Below, piece after piece: positions 10,551-22,076 of a stretch of DNA of 64,000 nucleotides. Below the pieces are notes generated by a model, which saw nothing but the letters and a program-made list of their open reading frames with translations, searched no databases and was not told the origin of the DNA. The DNA is taken from the NCBI GenBank assembly GCA_027405735.1, contig JAPEHQ010000022.1, forward strand, positions 372,001 to 436,000. The letters run 5' to 3'. The position numbers and the translations under genes are program-made. The stretch is from Mucor racemosus (taxonomy: Eukaryota > Mucoromycota > Mucoromycetes > Mucorales > Mucoraceae). The first letter of the stretch is position 1. Every line of letters starts with the position of its first letter.

Positions 10551-13084
10551 AATTTATATATTATAAATCTTTTAAATTTGTGATTTTATGGACTTTTTTT
10601 GAATCCGGTTATATTACTTTATACTTTTCAAGTTAGATCCGTGATTAGGCTGATAATGTTGTGGGTTGTATTTATGTTTTCTTACTTAAAATAAGCCTTT
10701 GAATAATTAATAGCAATACAGTTGAACCTTAATTTTTGTATGAAATTTTGATACCTACATCTTATAGCTGTTTGGAATATTTAAACAACGGCGTCCGGGA
10801 TGTCCGGTAATTTTTTCTAGAAATTTAAAGCGTGGAAATATCATTAGGTGGCCGCTTCCGGAGATTGTTCGGTTTTTTTTGGAAGAGTGACCATTGGCAA
10901 AAATATGAATCATATACTATGTTGTATGCCATCAAGTTCCGTGTTGTATTCCATGTCACCTTCTACAAATCTACATCCTAATCTGATACACAAATACATT
11001 GATAGTGGCTGGCACAAATCCATGGTATAGCCGATACTTCGGAAGGAAGTATCAACTACGGATACTCTATTTTTCCATGTGGCTCAATAGCACATTTAGC
11101 TCATTTTATGACAGCACATTAATAGGTGGCGCTATTAATATAAACATTGATCTCAGGGCACGGACCTGCTCTCAACAAACTAAATAAGAACAAGACAAGT
11201 ACTAATTATGAAACATATCAACTAAGGCTATAATTCAACACGGTACATCTCGGATTTGCTGAATCAATATGGATAATACTTATCATATTGATCTATTGGT
11301 TCTCTAGTTATAATCTCAGTAGTAAATAGTAAATAGATATAAAAGACCCATACTTTTAGATCTGAATAAACGATAGACTTCTTTTAGTTTTTAGATACAG
11401 TTGGAAAAGCTGATACATTATTGTCTCTTTTTATTTGTATTTTATTGAAAAACTCGAAGGATAATTCATTCCGCATGTTATCATCTTCTACAGTATCAAT
11501 ACATCTTACATTCTATTGATTACGACATGTATTGAAATGCAAAGTCTTGGTAACGGATATAAGAAACTCCTAGCGTACTAAGTTTAATTCAGTAATTACC
11601 AAGAACGCTTGGACCTCAATTATGATACCATATAAATTCATCCCAGCGGTTAATTAATCAAGTAGATATCAAATCAACATCCAAGCACATTTAGCGCAGC
11701 ATTCTTAAAACAAGGCAATTCACAAGCTTTGCAAAAACGGTTAAATTATGATTGATCTATTTCAATCTATAGATTACTATCAAAAAACAGATCTAACGGT
11801 TCAATAGTGCCTTAAATTACACCTCAGGATCTCAATGTCATATCAATATAAAAGGCCATACTTTTATATCTAAATAAACGATATCTTGTTTTTATTATAC
11901 TGTAAATTTGAAAAGCTGATTCATTACTCATTCTCTTTTAATTGTATTATTTTTTAAGTATTATTTATCAAACCTGAAAATACACGTCAAGGCTAAACCT
12001 TTTACAATTCTGCGGATCAGCGCTAGAAGTACCTGCCATTGCAACGAGAGGTCATTTGGATTAATATTCGTTGAGAATAATTGATGGGCTTGCTGATCTT
12101 AGTAGGTGTAAGTAGCAGGTAACCAACTTGTTGCTCGAACTGGCTGAACGTACAATGATGGCCCATGGATGCTGATAGGTTTGGTGTCGAGCCGGGTTTT
12201 GCCAGCCAAATTTACTGGTATGCATATCATATGCATTAATGAAAAAGGAAAAAATTTGCAAGACATATGCAAAACTTACTAAGAAAAAAAAAGGAGGATC
12301 ATATTCGATGAGAAGCAAGGTCATCGGAGATTCTCTTTGTAAATTTATATTTGAATACCAAAGGGCTTCCCCTTTTTTGGCGGGTTTGAATTCACGAATA
12401 TGTGTGTCGCACTCAATTTGTAGCGCATGCGCTACCCGTTAAGCTTGTCACTCTCCTTTGATCTACAATTCTAATCCCCATATATGTGAACATGTATTTG
12501 TCAGTTTTTCACTATTTGGGAAGTGCAGCAAATTAAGGTATATTTTTTCTTTTTGGAAATGATAATAGAGCTTTCCGGAAATTAGTAGTAGAAATCATTT
12601 GAAAAAAATGCCAATTTGTGATGAATAATGAATATAAGCAAAACTAAATGTTGGAACATTAATATTAAGCTGTATAACACAAAAATTGAATATGGATGAA
12701 TGTAAAGCAATATTTGCCAAAATGGGAGTTAGTATAACATGAGCTACAGCGCACAGGAACTCATGTGATATTAAACAGATGCAGCTGCATTAGAAAATTC
12801 AGTTTTTAGGTGTAGAGACACCTAGAATTATACTGAAAAGCCAAAATACGCATTATTCATCAAACTAAATACACACACCAACTTTCCAATCCATCAGTGT
12901 TAAATACAGATATCAGTTATACAATCTCTACCAATGCAAAATAGTAATATGATATACTGTATGAATTAATCAGTTTGATAATTATAATCAGTAGTCATAA
13001 TAATAATAATAATAATACTAATAGGATCAATTTTTTAAAGTAATAACAAAAACCTACCAACAGTATGCTAGTAAATTGTAATTT
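10551..13084. other. gene-free repeat-relic region
   Basis: Two similar stretches, about 11336-11460 and 11840-11980, share a TATAAAAG box, a segment like CCATACTTTTA, an AATAAACGATA segment and AAAAGCTGAT(A/T)CATTA. A third lies near 15140-15260. The promoter-plus-polyadenylation-like order suggests LTR relics, but no TG..CA ends were found. At 12355-12450 the minus strand has a tRNA-like segment (AACGGGTAGCGC, then TTCAAACCCGCC). No coding gene is supported. Confidence 0.4.
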
Positions 13085-14450
13085 GATATACTATCGTTAA
13101 ATATGGCCGAATATTAATGAATCAGCAGAGAAAATACAACTGGTAAAAAACTGATACTCAATGTAAAACGAGGTCAAGATTGATAAAAGATGCTTTGATT
13201 CTGTGGTGAAAATTGCGAAATTTTGATGGATAGAAATTACAGGACCAAGATGTTGTGTTTGCTTCAGGATTTTCAACAAAAGGAATCAAAAGCATTCTTC
13301 AATAGACTCAACTAGATGTTGAATAATCACTATATGGTATTAGTATCATTTTGTCTTTTATTTAATTGTTGCATTATTAAAAATCAAGCTTTTTATAGAT
13401 TATAACAATGACAATGGGATGTTTCTGATTTTAGATTGGCGGCATTTATCATATGGCGGACAGATAATACATTTGATGATACTACTGTTGATGGAACAAG
13501 TTGATTTAATTTATGGAATTTGAATGAAAACACCAAGAAACCATTTGTAAGTACTTAAGTTAGTTCTGGTAAAGGATTGAATAAATTGGCTTGGGACAAA
13601 GAGAGTAAAAAAGCGGCAATAATAGGTTCCAGTGATAGTCATGTTTATGTTTATGATGTTGGAGAGGTAAGATTAAAAAAAAAACTTAATGTAAATTATC
13701 TCTAGCGCATTAATTATCAAGTAAGGTTATATTATCATCAAATAAACTACCACACAATATTAACATGATACATGGTGTATAAATATTTACAGTAATAAGC
13801 TTGAATCAAGTGGGTACAGCATCATTTAATTCTTGAAAAAGTCCTCAAGTATTATAAAATCTCTTATTTTTAAGACATACAAGGCTTATAAGCGGAATAT
13901 TAATTTCGAAAATTATTTTTGTCCAGATCATCAATTTTGACATTTTTTAATTTTTTTTTCTGATTTCGCAAATCTAGAGTTAATTATACTACCAATTATA
14001 AAAACTAAAAATACATACATATACAGGATTTAGTGCTCTATTTGCTCAATAAAAAATAACAAACATTTTCATTGCAAAATATTACATGAAAATCCTTTAA
14101 CCAAAAAACCGTTTTTGGGCCAAAAGTACAAAGTTTCACTACTTAACATTTAATATTAAAATTTTATAAAATGTGTATTACCTATAGCTACAATTTTCTC
14201 TCATAATGTAGTATATTTAAACGTTGATTTTGGTATCAAAATTCGATTTTTCTATTTTTTGATCAAAATCATGAGTGTTAGTAAGGATAAAATGAGCCCC
14301 GAAAAATGTCCGCTACAAAGTCTGAATTTTCAGACCGTACATGGTTAAATATAAGAAAAGTAAAAATAAAAAGCACTTTTTTATTTAAAACTTAGATATG
14401 CCATAGTATAAGAGACTTAGCTGTTCAATCTTGCTATGTTCAGTTACGGC
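13085..14450 (+). repeat. partial interior copy (copy B) of the 5.2 kb element
   Basis: It matches about 7480-8850 of copy A over its full length, with small indels, and the last 600 bp are the best conserved. Neither terminal inverted repeat is present. It lies between LTR-like relics and R1 copy 2, so it is a fragment and not a complete element. It contains the least damaged copy of the WD40 fragment. Confidence 0.75.
13435..13666 (+). pseudogene. captured dynein intermediate-chain-like WD40 fragment, copy B
   Basis: Preceded by an acceptor (GATTTTAG) and followed by GTAAG. Readable pieces are FNLWNLNENTKKPFV, then GKGLNKLAWDKESKKAA, a one-codon interruption, and GSSDSHVYVYDVGE. In-frame TGA and TAA codons fall where the family has Arg and probably Gln, each explicable by one C-to-T change. 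The closest family I can name is the C-terminal propeller of cytoplasmic dynein intermediate chain. It cannot produce a working protein. Confidence 0.6.
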
Positions 14451-15544
14451 TGCAGTGGAATTACATACTAAAAACGCTTGATAATAATAAAATAACCTAA
14501 ATTCCAAGTGTCGCTCATAAAATATGATGCCACTTGAAATGTGAACAGTAATAATAAATAAACGCTTCAATTGAATACAATAACAAACGCATGCTAAAAA
14601 TATGAAATATCTTTTTGAACCATACATGTCGTGTAGATGATAGTATCCTTAATCACGGTGCAATCAGTTACACAAATAACATATATATCAAAACAGGATT
14701 CTATCCAAATCAATAATAATAATAAACAAAGATATCAATTTAGTCAACTGCTCATCTATATTGAAGTTGCACTATCAATATAAATACGGTTCAAGCATAT
14801 AAAAAATACCCTTAATTCAAGGTTACATAAAAATAGATATAACAATAATAAACAAAACAACCATTTCCCAAAAGGTCGATATTGTCACACTTGACATCAA
14901 TCCCTTATGATCAATGCTCTACATGATTTACCTCTTAAAATATTAAGTCAATAACAATGTACTCAAAACTGGAAGATTACTAAATATACATCCATTCAAG
15001 TCTGATGGTGATCCAAGTTCTCTAAATCACTATAAATACCCTCATGCTTTTTCAATTATTTTAAATGTTCAGAAATCTTTTGTAATAAAAACTTTAGCTG
15101 ATTATAATTGTATTTCTACTGCTTTTATTTTTATATTTTTTTCATTTTAGTAAGCAGCTTTGTTATTTACTGCAATACAGTTGTTGAAGAACTGATTCAT
15201 TACTCATTCTCCTTTAATTGTATTCTTTTTTTTAAGTATTATTTATCAAGCATAAAAATATAGGACACAGCTGCCAGCAGGTGGTTTTATTGCACAGAAA
15301 TATCATGTTTTGCTGATGATTTTCTCAATTTACAGTGATTTGTAAAAATAGAAATATAAAATTTTATGCAGGATATATTTAAATCTACCATCATGCATAA
15401 TTGAAGATTAATTGGATCAATATTCACAAGGATGGAATTTTTTTTCTTTGTTTTCTGCAGTTGTAAATAATTGTTTATTATTTTGTAAAACTTAAAACTC
15501 ATTATTCAGGGCTTAATTTCTGTATTCACAAGCTAGATATAATT
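14451..15544. other. A+T-rich DNA without a gene
   Basis: No supported ORF. Positions 15140-15260 belong to the LTR-like relic family also seen near 11.4 and 11.9 kb (GATTCATTACTCATTCTC followed by TTTAATTGTATT). A TATAAATACCCTCATGC segment at about 15041 sits where the other copies have their TATA-like box. Confidence 0.4.
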
Positions 15545-15549
15545 GATTG

Positions 15550-16755
15550 CTACTCTGCATTTTTTTTTTAACAAAAAATATTGATTTTTCGTCGAGATAA
15601 CCAAATTAATAGTTTTTATCACAGCTTAAAACTTATCATACCGGGATTCCAAAATTTATTCGTTGAAATGAACGAAAAATGATTCAAAAAAACAAAATCG
15701 TTTAATGACTGATGAACCGCAAAGTAAGTCAACCTAGCGTATTAAATAGTTTTTATACAGTTTTGGATTCTGCATCCATCTAAATAAACATCAGACAAAC
15801 ATTCCACATTAAATTGTGCGCAAAATGCAGTTGAAATTTTGAAGGTTTTTTGAAGATACACATCACTTTTTATAGGCATATTTAACGTATAATTAATTGA
15901 GATGATGCGCAAAAACATAATCTATCGATCGAGCTATTGCAAAATCGTCAAGCTGCATTTTTCGTAGAGAAAACAAGGTTTGTGTCTAATTTTTTTCAGA
16001 TTCAGAAGTTGGGATGAGGGTATATAAGGGAAAAATGGAAGCCAGAAATGAAGGTACCCTTTTGTACACATTTTTGAGGATATCTCCACGAAAAACCAAT
16101 ATTTTGAAAAAAACTAAATTGGATCTGAGAGAGCTCAACGAGACTGATAATGTAAATGTAAAAAAAATGTTGCTCAATTTAGCCAATATTTTGAAATCTA
16201 CTATAGAAATGGCAAAAAAAAAATGAAAAAAAATAAAAGTGCCCAGAATTTTTTTATACTAAAACATGTTATAGAGTACTTTGAAACAAGTAAGTTTTAT
16301 TATTTAAAAGTATTAGAATATCTTAATTTTTTGCAGAGATATGAAGCCTCAAAGTTTTCAATCCTTTAGCAGTAAAATACGCGTAAAAATCTGAAACATT
16401 AGCACTAAAAAATTAATATTAACTGTAAAAAGTAAGATATTTTCGGGTACTTGTTTTTGGATTAAAGGGGAGCATCTCAGGTACATTGGCATATATTTGT
16501 TTCTTGATGTTATTTAGTGAAAAAAAAAAGCAGAGCAGGAATGAAAAATGAGGCACATTTTTCAAGAAAAAAGCAGTGAATTTTATGCGTTTTTGAGTCT
16601 TTCGTGAGATATAAAATAAATTTAGGAATAGATAACATGATGCGACTGACTTATATTTATTTAGCAGTGCCTAAAGTATATATTAAAAGGTGTTTAATAT
16701 GAGGTTAATTATAGAAAGAAGGCATGATGCTCTGATTCTGAAGATTGAAAACTGT
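15550..16755 (+). repeat. interspersed repeat family R1, copy 2 (uninterrupted)
   Basis: Full-length match to R1 copy 1, but without the LINE: AAAAAAACAAAATCGTTTAA runs through at about 15690-15710. Differences are scattered substitutions and short indels. The two overlapping ORFs on opposite strands (about 15986-16226) have diverged from copy 1 mainly at amino-acid-changing sites, which argues against coding. Confidence 0.75.
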
Positions 16756-17566
16756 GGAAATTGAAACATTATTTATTATAATAATGTTTTGAGATTAAAA
16801 GTAATTGATAATATGTCTGTTTAAATGGCATGCCCTCGTGGCGTGCTTCAAGTATATAATCGTCATACTGTACTAAAGGTTACAGCACTTGACGAGACGG
16901 GATCTTGAAATAAATATATACATATGACAAAGAAAATCCTTAATTAGTTCGCATTTACCGCAGCTTATAAGCATAATTTTTAGCTGTTCATTAACTGTAT
17001 GAAGAAAAGACCTTTTTTATATCGAATTTACATTCAATTTTTTGTCATCAAAACTCTCAAATGATGTTGATGAAAAAAGAAAACCATGCTACCTTTGTAT
17101 TCAACCAGACCGTTATATATTACACACAATTGTGTTCAAAGGTAACACTGATGAAATGATCCCCCTCCTTTTTTTACTATATGTATGCTATGCATTTAGT
17201 AAATATTTAGATAAATAGTTTGTTTCTCTCCCTTGTTGATCATTGTCACATTTTTAATTAGTATAAACTAGTCTGGGTGTGTAGATCATTCATAATATAA
17301 ATTGAATGATTTTCATGACATTTCGTATGATTATAATTACAGAATGTGGCGGCGACTGCGCGCACATGCCTGAAAAAGATGAAAATCACTGCACAGACTA
17401 CCCCTTAGTTTTTAATATTTTGATTTTATTTAAATGAACATGATAATTGTATCAATAGTAATAGTAATATAATAGTAATAGTAATAATGTATAACAAGGT
17501 AATATGGGATATTTTTTTTCAATGAGTTGGTGGTATAACTATAAATGCCATGTCATGTCATGTTTA
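16756..17566. other. intergenic, nothing recognised
   Basis: A+T-rich sequence between R1 and the 3' end of the zinc-finger gene. A short (TAATAG)n-like stretch lies at about 17455-17490. No ORF or RNA gene is supported. Confidence 0.5.
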
Positions 17567-18752
17567 TCATACTTTATTGTAACACATTGTTTGTTGTTGT
17601 TTATGCTCTGATGTTGTTTGTTGTTGTCTCATCAACATTAGTTGTTGTTGTTGTTGCTCAATATCTTCTTCTTCGTCATCGCTATAATTTGAATTCTTTA
17701 ATGAAGGTACAAGCGGTAATCTCATACTACAATTATTTTCATTCATTTGTTGAGTGTTTGCTTGTTGTTGTTGAGGCTGGGGATAATAATGAACTCTTAA
17801 ATGTCGACGCATGTTACTATGAACGCTAAAACTACGACCACAACCTTGATATTGGCATTTAAACGGTTTTTCTCCTGTATGCGAATAAATATGTATACGA
17901 AGTGATGAAGGTCTTGAAAATGATTTCCTGCAATGATGGCAATGATATCTATGATTTGTAATAGAGTTATTTTTAGCTGTTGTTGATGATGTGGAAGAAG
18001 GGGGTGAAAACGTTATTCTCATTTCATTCGATGTAGATGATGTAGGTGCTGCTAATGTCGATGTTGATGATGTTTGTTGATTAGCATGCATATGATGATG
18101 GTTAGGCTGGAATAGCATTGTAGGTGGATAACCTGAAGTTGTATGTGCTCTTGCACGACGAGGAAAGTATTGTACTTGTTGATGGGGTTGAGGATAAGGT
18201 GAATATAAACGATGTTGATATTGATGTGGATGTGGATGTGGATGTGGATGTGGATGATGTGAATAAGGAGAAATGGCAGCAGAAGCAGAAAGTGCAGCAG
18301 GGGGAGGAAGTGGATATGATACATGATGATGTTGTTGCTGATGACGATGATAAGGTGCTTCAATAGAAGCAGATACAGTTCGTCGATGTCCCCCAAATGA
18401 TGCTTGTGAAAGTCGCGTGTTGAATGGTTGATGCTGAGATGCTGTACAGCATGCAAAAGAAGGAGGTGATTGAGGTGGAGGAGAAGCAAGAGCAGGTAAA
18501 CAATGACAACAAGGTAAATCAGCTGGTGTTGATGATAATTGCTGCAAGGATCGAGCAGCCTCCACTGCAGATTCCATGCCGGCAGAAGAGCGACGATGGT
18601 GGTTTTTTTCTGTATTTTAATGAATATTGAGTATTTTGTTATAAATACAAGATGGCACACTTACGATTTTGTAATGGATCTGTTGACTTTGTATTCAATA
18701 AACCTTTGAATACATGCTTAATAGGAGGTAAAGTAATTTGTTGTTGATTCAT
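17567..18752 (-). CDS. C2H2 zinc-finger protein, probable transcription factor
   Basis: Two exons: 18665-18752 and 17567-18609. The split codon joins in frame and gives about 376 residues. The ATG at 18752 opens MNQQQITLPPIKHVFKG. Two adjacent C2H2 fingers lie at about residues 251-303: YHCHHC..H-x3-H, a TGEKPF linker, then FKC-x4-C..H-x3-H with SNMRRHLRVH, a finger type common in fungal regulators. The rest is low complexity: a Pro/His run (HP repeats) near residue 150, Ser/Thr-rich stretches, and Gln runs at the C-terminus with an acidic patch (DDEEED). Two fingers suggest a short DNA site; nuclear location and DNA binding are inferred from the family. I cannot name an orthologue. An internal start at 18577 would also leave the fingers intact. 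Confidence 0.85.
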
Positions 18753-19069
18753 TTGCTTTTTTAGTATTTAAAAGAGAAAAAGAGTATATAAAAAAGAAGA
18801 AGAAGATCAAATGTTGAAAAAAGTTGCCCTTTTTTATATGATTTATAAACATCAAGAAGCTAATATTGAAGAGAGATCAACATGGTCAAATGATATATAT
18901 GATATTTATTTATTGCAGATCGATATCTCTTTAAAAACGCCCATTGCATATTTATTTTGCCTTAAATATGCATTAGATGAAACATCGTCATTTTATACAT
19001 ACAGCATTTTGAAGCTTTGGTGCAACCATTTCTTGTCTCCTTTTTTATGCAATTAAAAAAATGATTTCT

Positions 19070-19101
<32 letters not shown>

Positions 19102-19330
19102 TAAATATAAATTGGATTCTCGTTATTCAGGTCTGTGCGTCGAAAATACATTTAAATTGAATTGCATTTGAAAAATTAGAAGAATCTAGGCTGGGCTTTC
19201 CCCTTAGTTAATTAGGGTAATTTATCTATATACTTGTAAGAGAATAAAGCATCTACCGCCACTTTACATCCCCTATTACTATAAACTCAGTGTATTCAAG
19301 CATTCAAGTCATGTACGTTTACGATAGATT
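18753..19330. other. intergenic with (AT)n microsatellite
   Basis: Upstream region of the zinc-finger gene. An (AT)n run occupies about 19071-19097. No gene is supported. Confidence 0.6.
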
Positions 19331-20570
19331 AATTGAAGATTTGTTTATTCTTCTTGTTTTGGCATGTTAATAGCTTTTATATGTTAAAAAAGAATTTCTT
19401 AAACAATTGCAATACTTGTAATTACGATAATTTATCTGTGTCTCTAATGGAAAAGGCTTCAGGCAATCCGCATTATACTATTGATACTGCTAAGGAACAT
19501 GATAAATTGATTATATATAGCGCCAGCAGTTTCATAATGCTAAAATATATCGCATTTTGCCCTTTTTTTTCGCTTTTCTCAATATCACATTGTGAAGCTG
19601 CAATGTAGTCGAACTACCCAGTTCTTTGGAAGAGACGAGAACAGATTCCTTGAAAGTGGAAAGAGCAGATTCCTTGGAAGTGACAAGAACAGATTTTACT
19701 AAGCCATAACAGAAGTAAGGTGCTCATAACAACTTCAATATATTGAGAATAATCGACAATTTAGTATTAGCAATGTCACCTCTAATGGAAATAAAGCAAC
19801 AAGGAGTAATAGCCAAGTTCTCTTTTGAATCTGGCAAACCATATCATGTAACGAATAGTGATGATATTGTCAATCAATCTACAGGCCATGTACTGTCAAC
19901 AGATCCCTGGGTCAGAAGGTGCTCACAAGTAGAGAAATCAGCCTGTACCCTGCTTTTTTTTTATGCCTGCTAAAACCAGAAAACATTTCGTTCTCTACAA
20001 ATAGTTACCCGAACAAGCTCAAGGCATTCAAGATGTAGCATTTCATGTTGTAAACAACACTGAAAAGTCTGTGAGAGTAAACTTTGCTTGCGTCTGATCT
20101 TTTTATGGTGGTTTATTTAACATCAATCAAAGATTTACTCAATGTCATTCGTCATGATTGTAATCCAACAAATAATCAAATTGATAATCTGGTGTCAATA
20201 TTTACTCATGATCAGTTACAAAATCACTTTATGTGGTGGTTAGAAAATGAATTTTATAAAGAATTTAGAGTCATTGTGCCTAGATATGATACTTTGTCAT
20301 GTACTAAGCATATAATTTCTGAATCTGGTAATGATTTCCCTTTCAATTTAAAACCTTGTGAAAGAATTTATCGCAAGTGATGGAAGAAAGCTGTATGATT
20401 TACGTGCTGTTGACAACAATGGAAGATCAATAGACAAGCATTTACAAGCACATATTGCTGTAGCCTGCACTTTCAAACCTAGCCAGATCGATCTAAATAA
20501 AGGTATACACCATATAAATCATAATTTTTTAAAGGCAAGCTTCTTTGGCTTGGTAGACAAGATCATATGA
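19331..20570 (+). pseudogene. unrecognised coding-like relics
   Basis: Several short frames on the plus strand lie end to end but are broken by stops and shifts: about 19745-19973, 20084-20380 and 20358-20570. The stretch MWWLENEFYKEFRVIVPRYD and the following SDGRKLYDLRAVDNNGRSID have protein-like composition. I recognise no family, and no simple set of introns joins the pieces. Positions 19633-19703 hold three 24 bp tandem units built on AACAGATTCCTTG. This may be a decayed retroelement ORF or a dead host gene. Confidence 0.3.
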
Positions 20571-20794
20571 AGTTATAGCAAAGATTGTTATATTATTCAA
20601 ATCAATTAGTGAAAACTATAAAAGTATTTCTTTTGTTTGCCGTTCAGAGGTATTAGTGTGTAATAACTGAAGTAAATAAATTGGTAAAGCTTTTTGGCAA
20701 TCATCAGCTATTTTATTTATCATCTAAATTTTTAATCCCTTCTACTTGATAAGTGTTATTTATATCATCAAACCGAGAATAGCCTCTTATGAGT

Positions 20795-21786
20795 TTAATT
20801 CTTATTTGCGTGTTGACGATACATGTAAAATTGGAAGAATATCTACATGAAAAAATGAGAATCATTCTTTGTTCAATTATAGGAAAATTTATATACTTAC
20901 AGTGAAATCAAAGAAGAGAGTTCCTCCTGTAATAATAAATGAAGCAAATTAGAATTCATGGATATATTAACTGAACAATTTTTTTTTTTTTTTTTACCGG
21001 AGCCTAACAACCAAGGGTAGTTAATTAATAAATAAGTGGGTTCTGTTGATTCCAATACGATGCTCTATTAAACAGAATTAGTATATGATAAATCAAGCTC
21101 CAGAAAGCACTTACCACACAATATGTAATATTACCGACTACACTGAAAATAAACATGGTCAAACTGAGTCCTTCTACGCTTTCGTTTTTAAAATTTTGCA
21201 TAATTTGGGGTATACGACTAACACAATACAAAATAGCACTTCCCCAACCTAATAATTGAGGAATCAAATGCCATTGACTCATATCTACTTTGGATTGACC
21301 AGGCCAAAAGAAAAATAATCCAGATCCAATCAACAGACCAGCCCATAGTAATATACTTGATGCAAAAAAGAGACGAACAATAGTTCTGGTTGAAGTTGAT
21401 TGCTGTTGAATTGTTGTAGATGATGTACGACTCTTATTATTCTTTTTACTAGTATTGTTGACAGATAGTAAAGAAGTGTGTTCATTCATAAATTCATTGT
21501 GATGGCTCAAGCCACTGATATGGCTACTACCATTAGAACTGGAACTGGAACTTGAGCTGGACGAAGAAGAGACGGAAGAGCGTTTGTGATGAGGATAATC
21601 TGATTCTCCTGCTCCATAATCATTCACAACAACCTCCTCAATATGGCGTTGAGGGTACACAGTACGATAATAAACGACTTGTCCCATTAATAAGCAATCA
21701 GCAAATAAGTAATATAATGCTAGTAATAGCTACAAAATAGGATGATTGTGAGTCATGAGTCCATAGAAAAATGGAACGAAAACTAT

Positions 21787-21821
<35 letters not shown>

Positions 21822-22076
21822 GGTAAATAACAAATTCTCTAATATGACACCAAACAAATTCAAGATATCACCCAAAATCCATAACGATAAAAACTGTATA
21901 GATACACCATCTGTATTTTTTCTTGTATAATTTTCATAAAATTGGCTATAAATTTACAAAATGTAAATTGACACATGTACACACATTTTCTTGTGCAAGA
22001 CCTACGGAGTAAATACTACAATCCAACAGCCAATACTAAAATAACCAAATAGTTTTGCAAATAGTTCGCTATCCAT
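20795..22076 (-). CDS. PQ-loop family transporter (vacuolar/lysosomal amino-acid exporter type)
   Basis: Six exons joined by frame: 22006-22076, 21819-21945, 21115-21729, 20998-21064, 20901-20926 and 20795-20842, giving about 317 residues. Two PQ-loop repeats are clear. The first is TPQFYENYTRKNTDGVSIQF near residue 24, whose codons span the first intron. The second is SRIPQIMQNFKNESVEGLSL near residue 240. Transmembrane helices surround both, and a Ser-rich hydrophilic loop (a run of about 12 Ser) lies between them. The end, including GSGGTLFFDFT and FFQFYMYRQ, fits fungal Ypq1/Stm1/PQLC2-type proteins of about 300 residues, which move cationic amino acids across the vacuolar membrane. The substrate is inferred from family. 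A 26 A tract sits inside the second intron. Confidence 0.88.

Noticed and set aside
18052..18660. 202-codon minus-strand frame overlapping the zinc-finger gene
   Set aside because: Out-of-frame shadow of His- and Gln-rich coding sequence; it yields Leu/Ile/His-rich nonsense.
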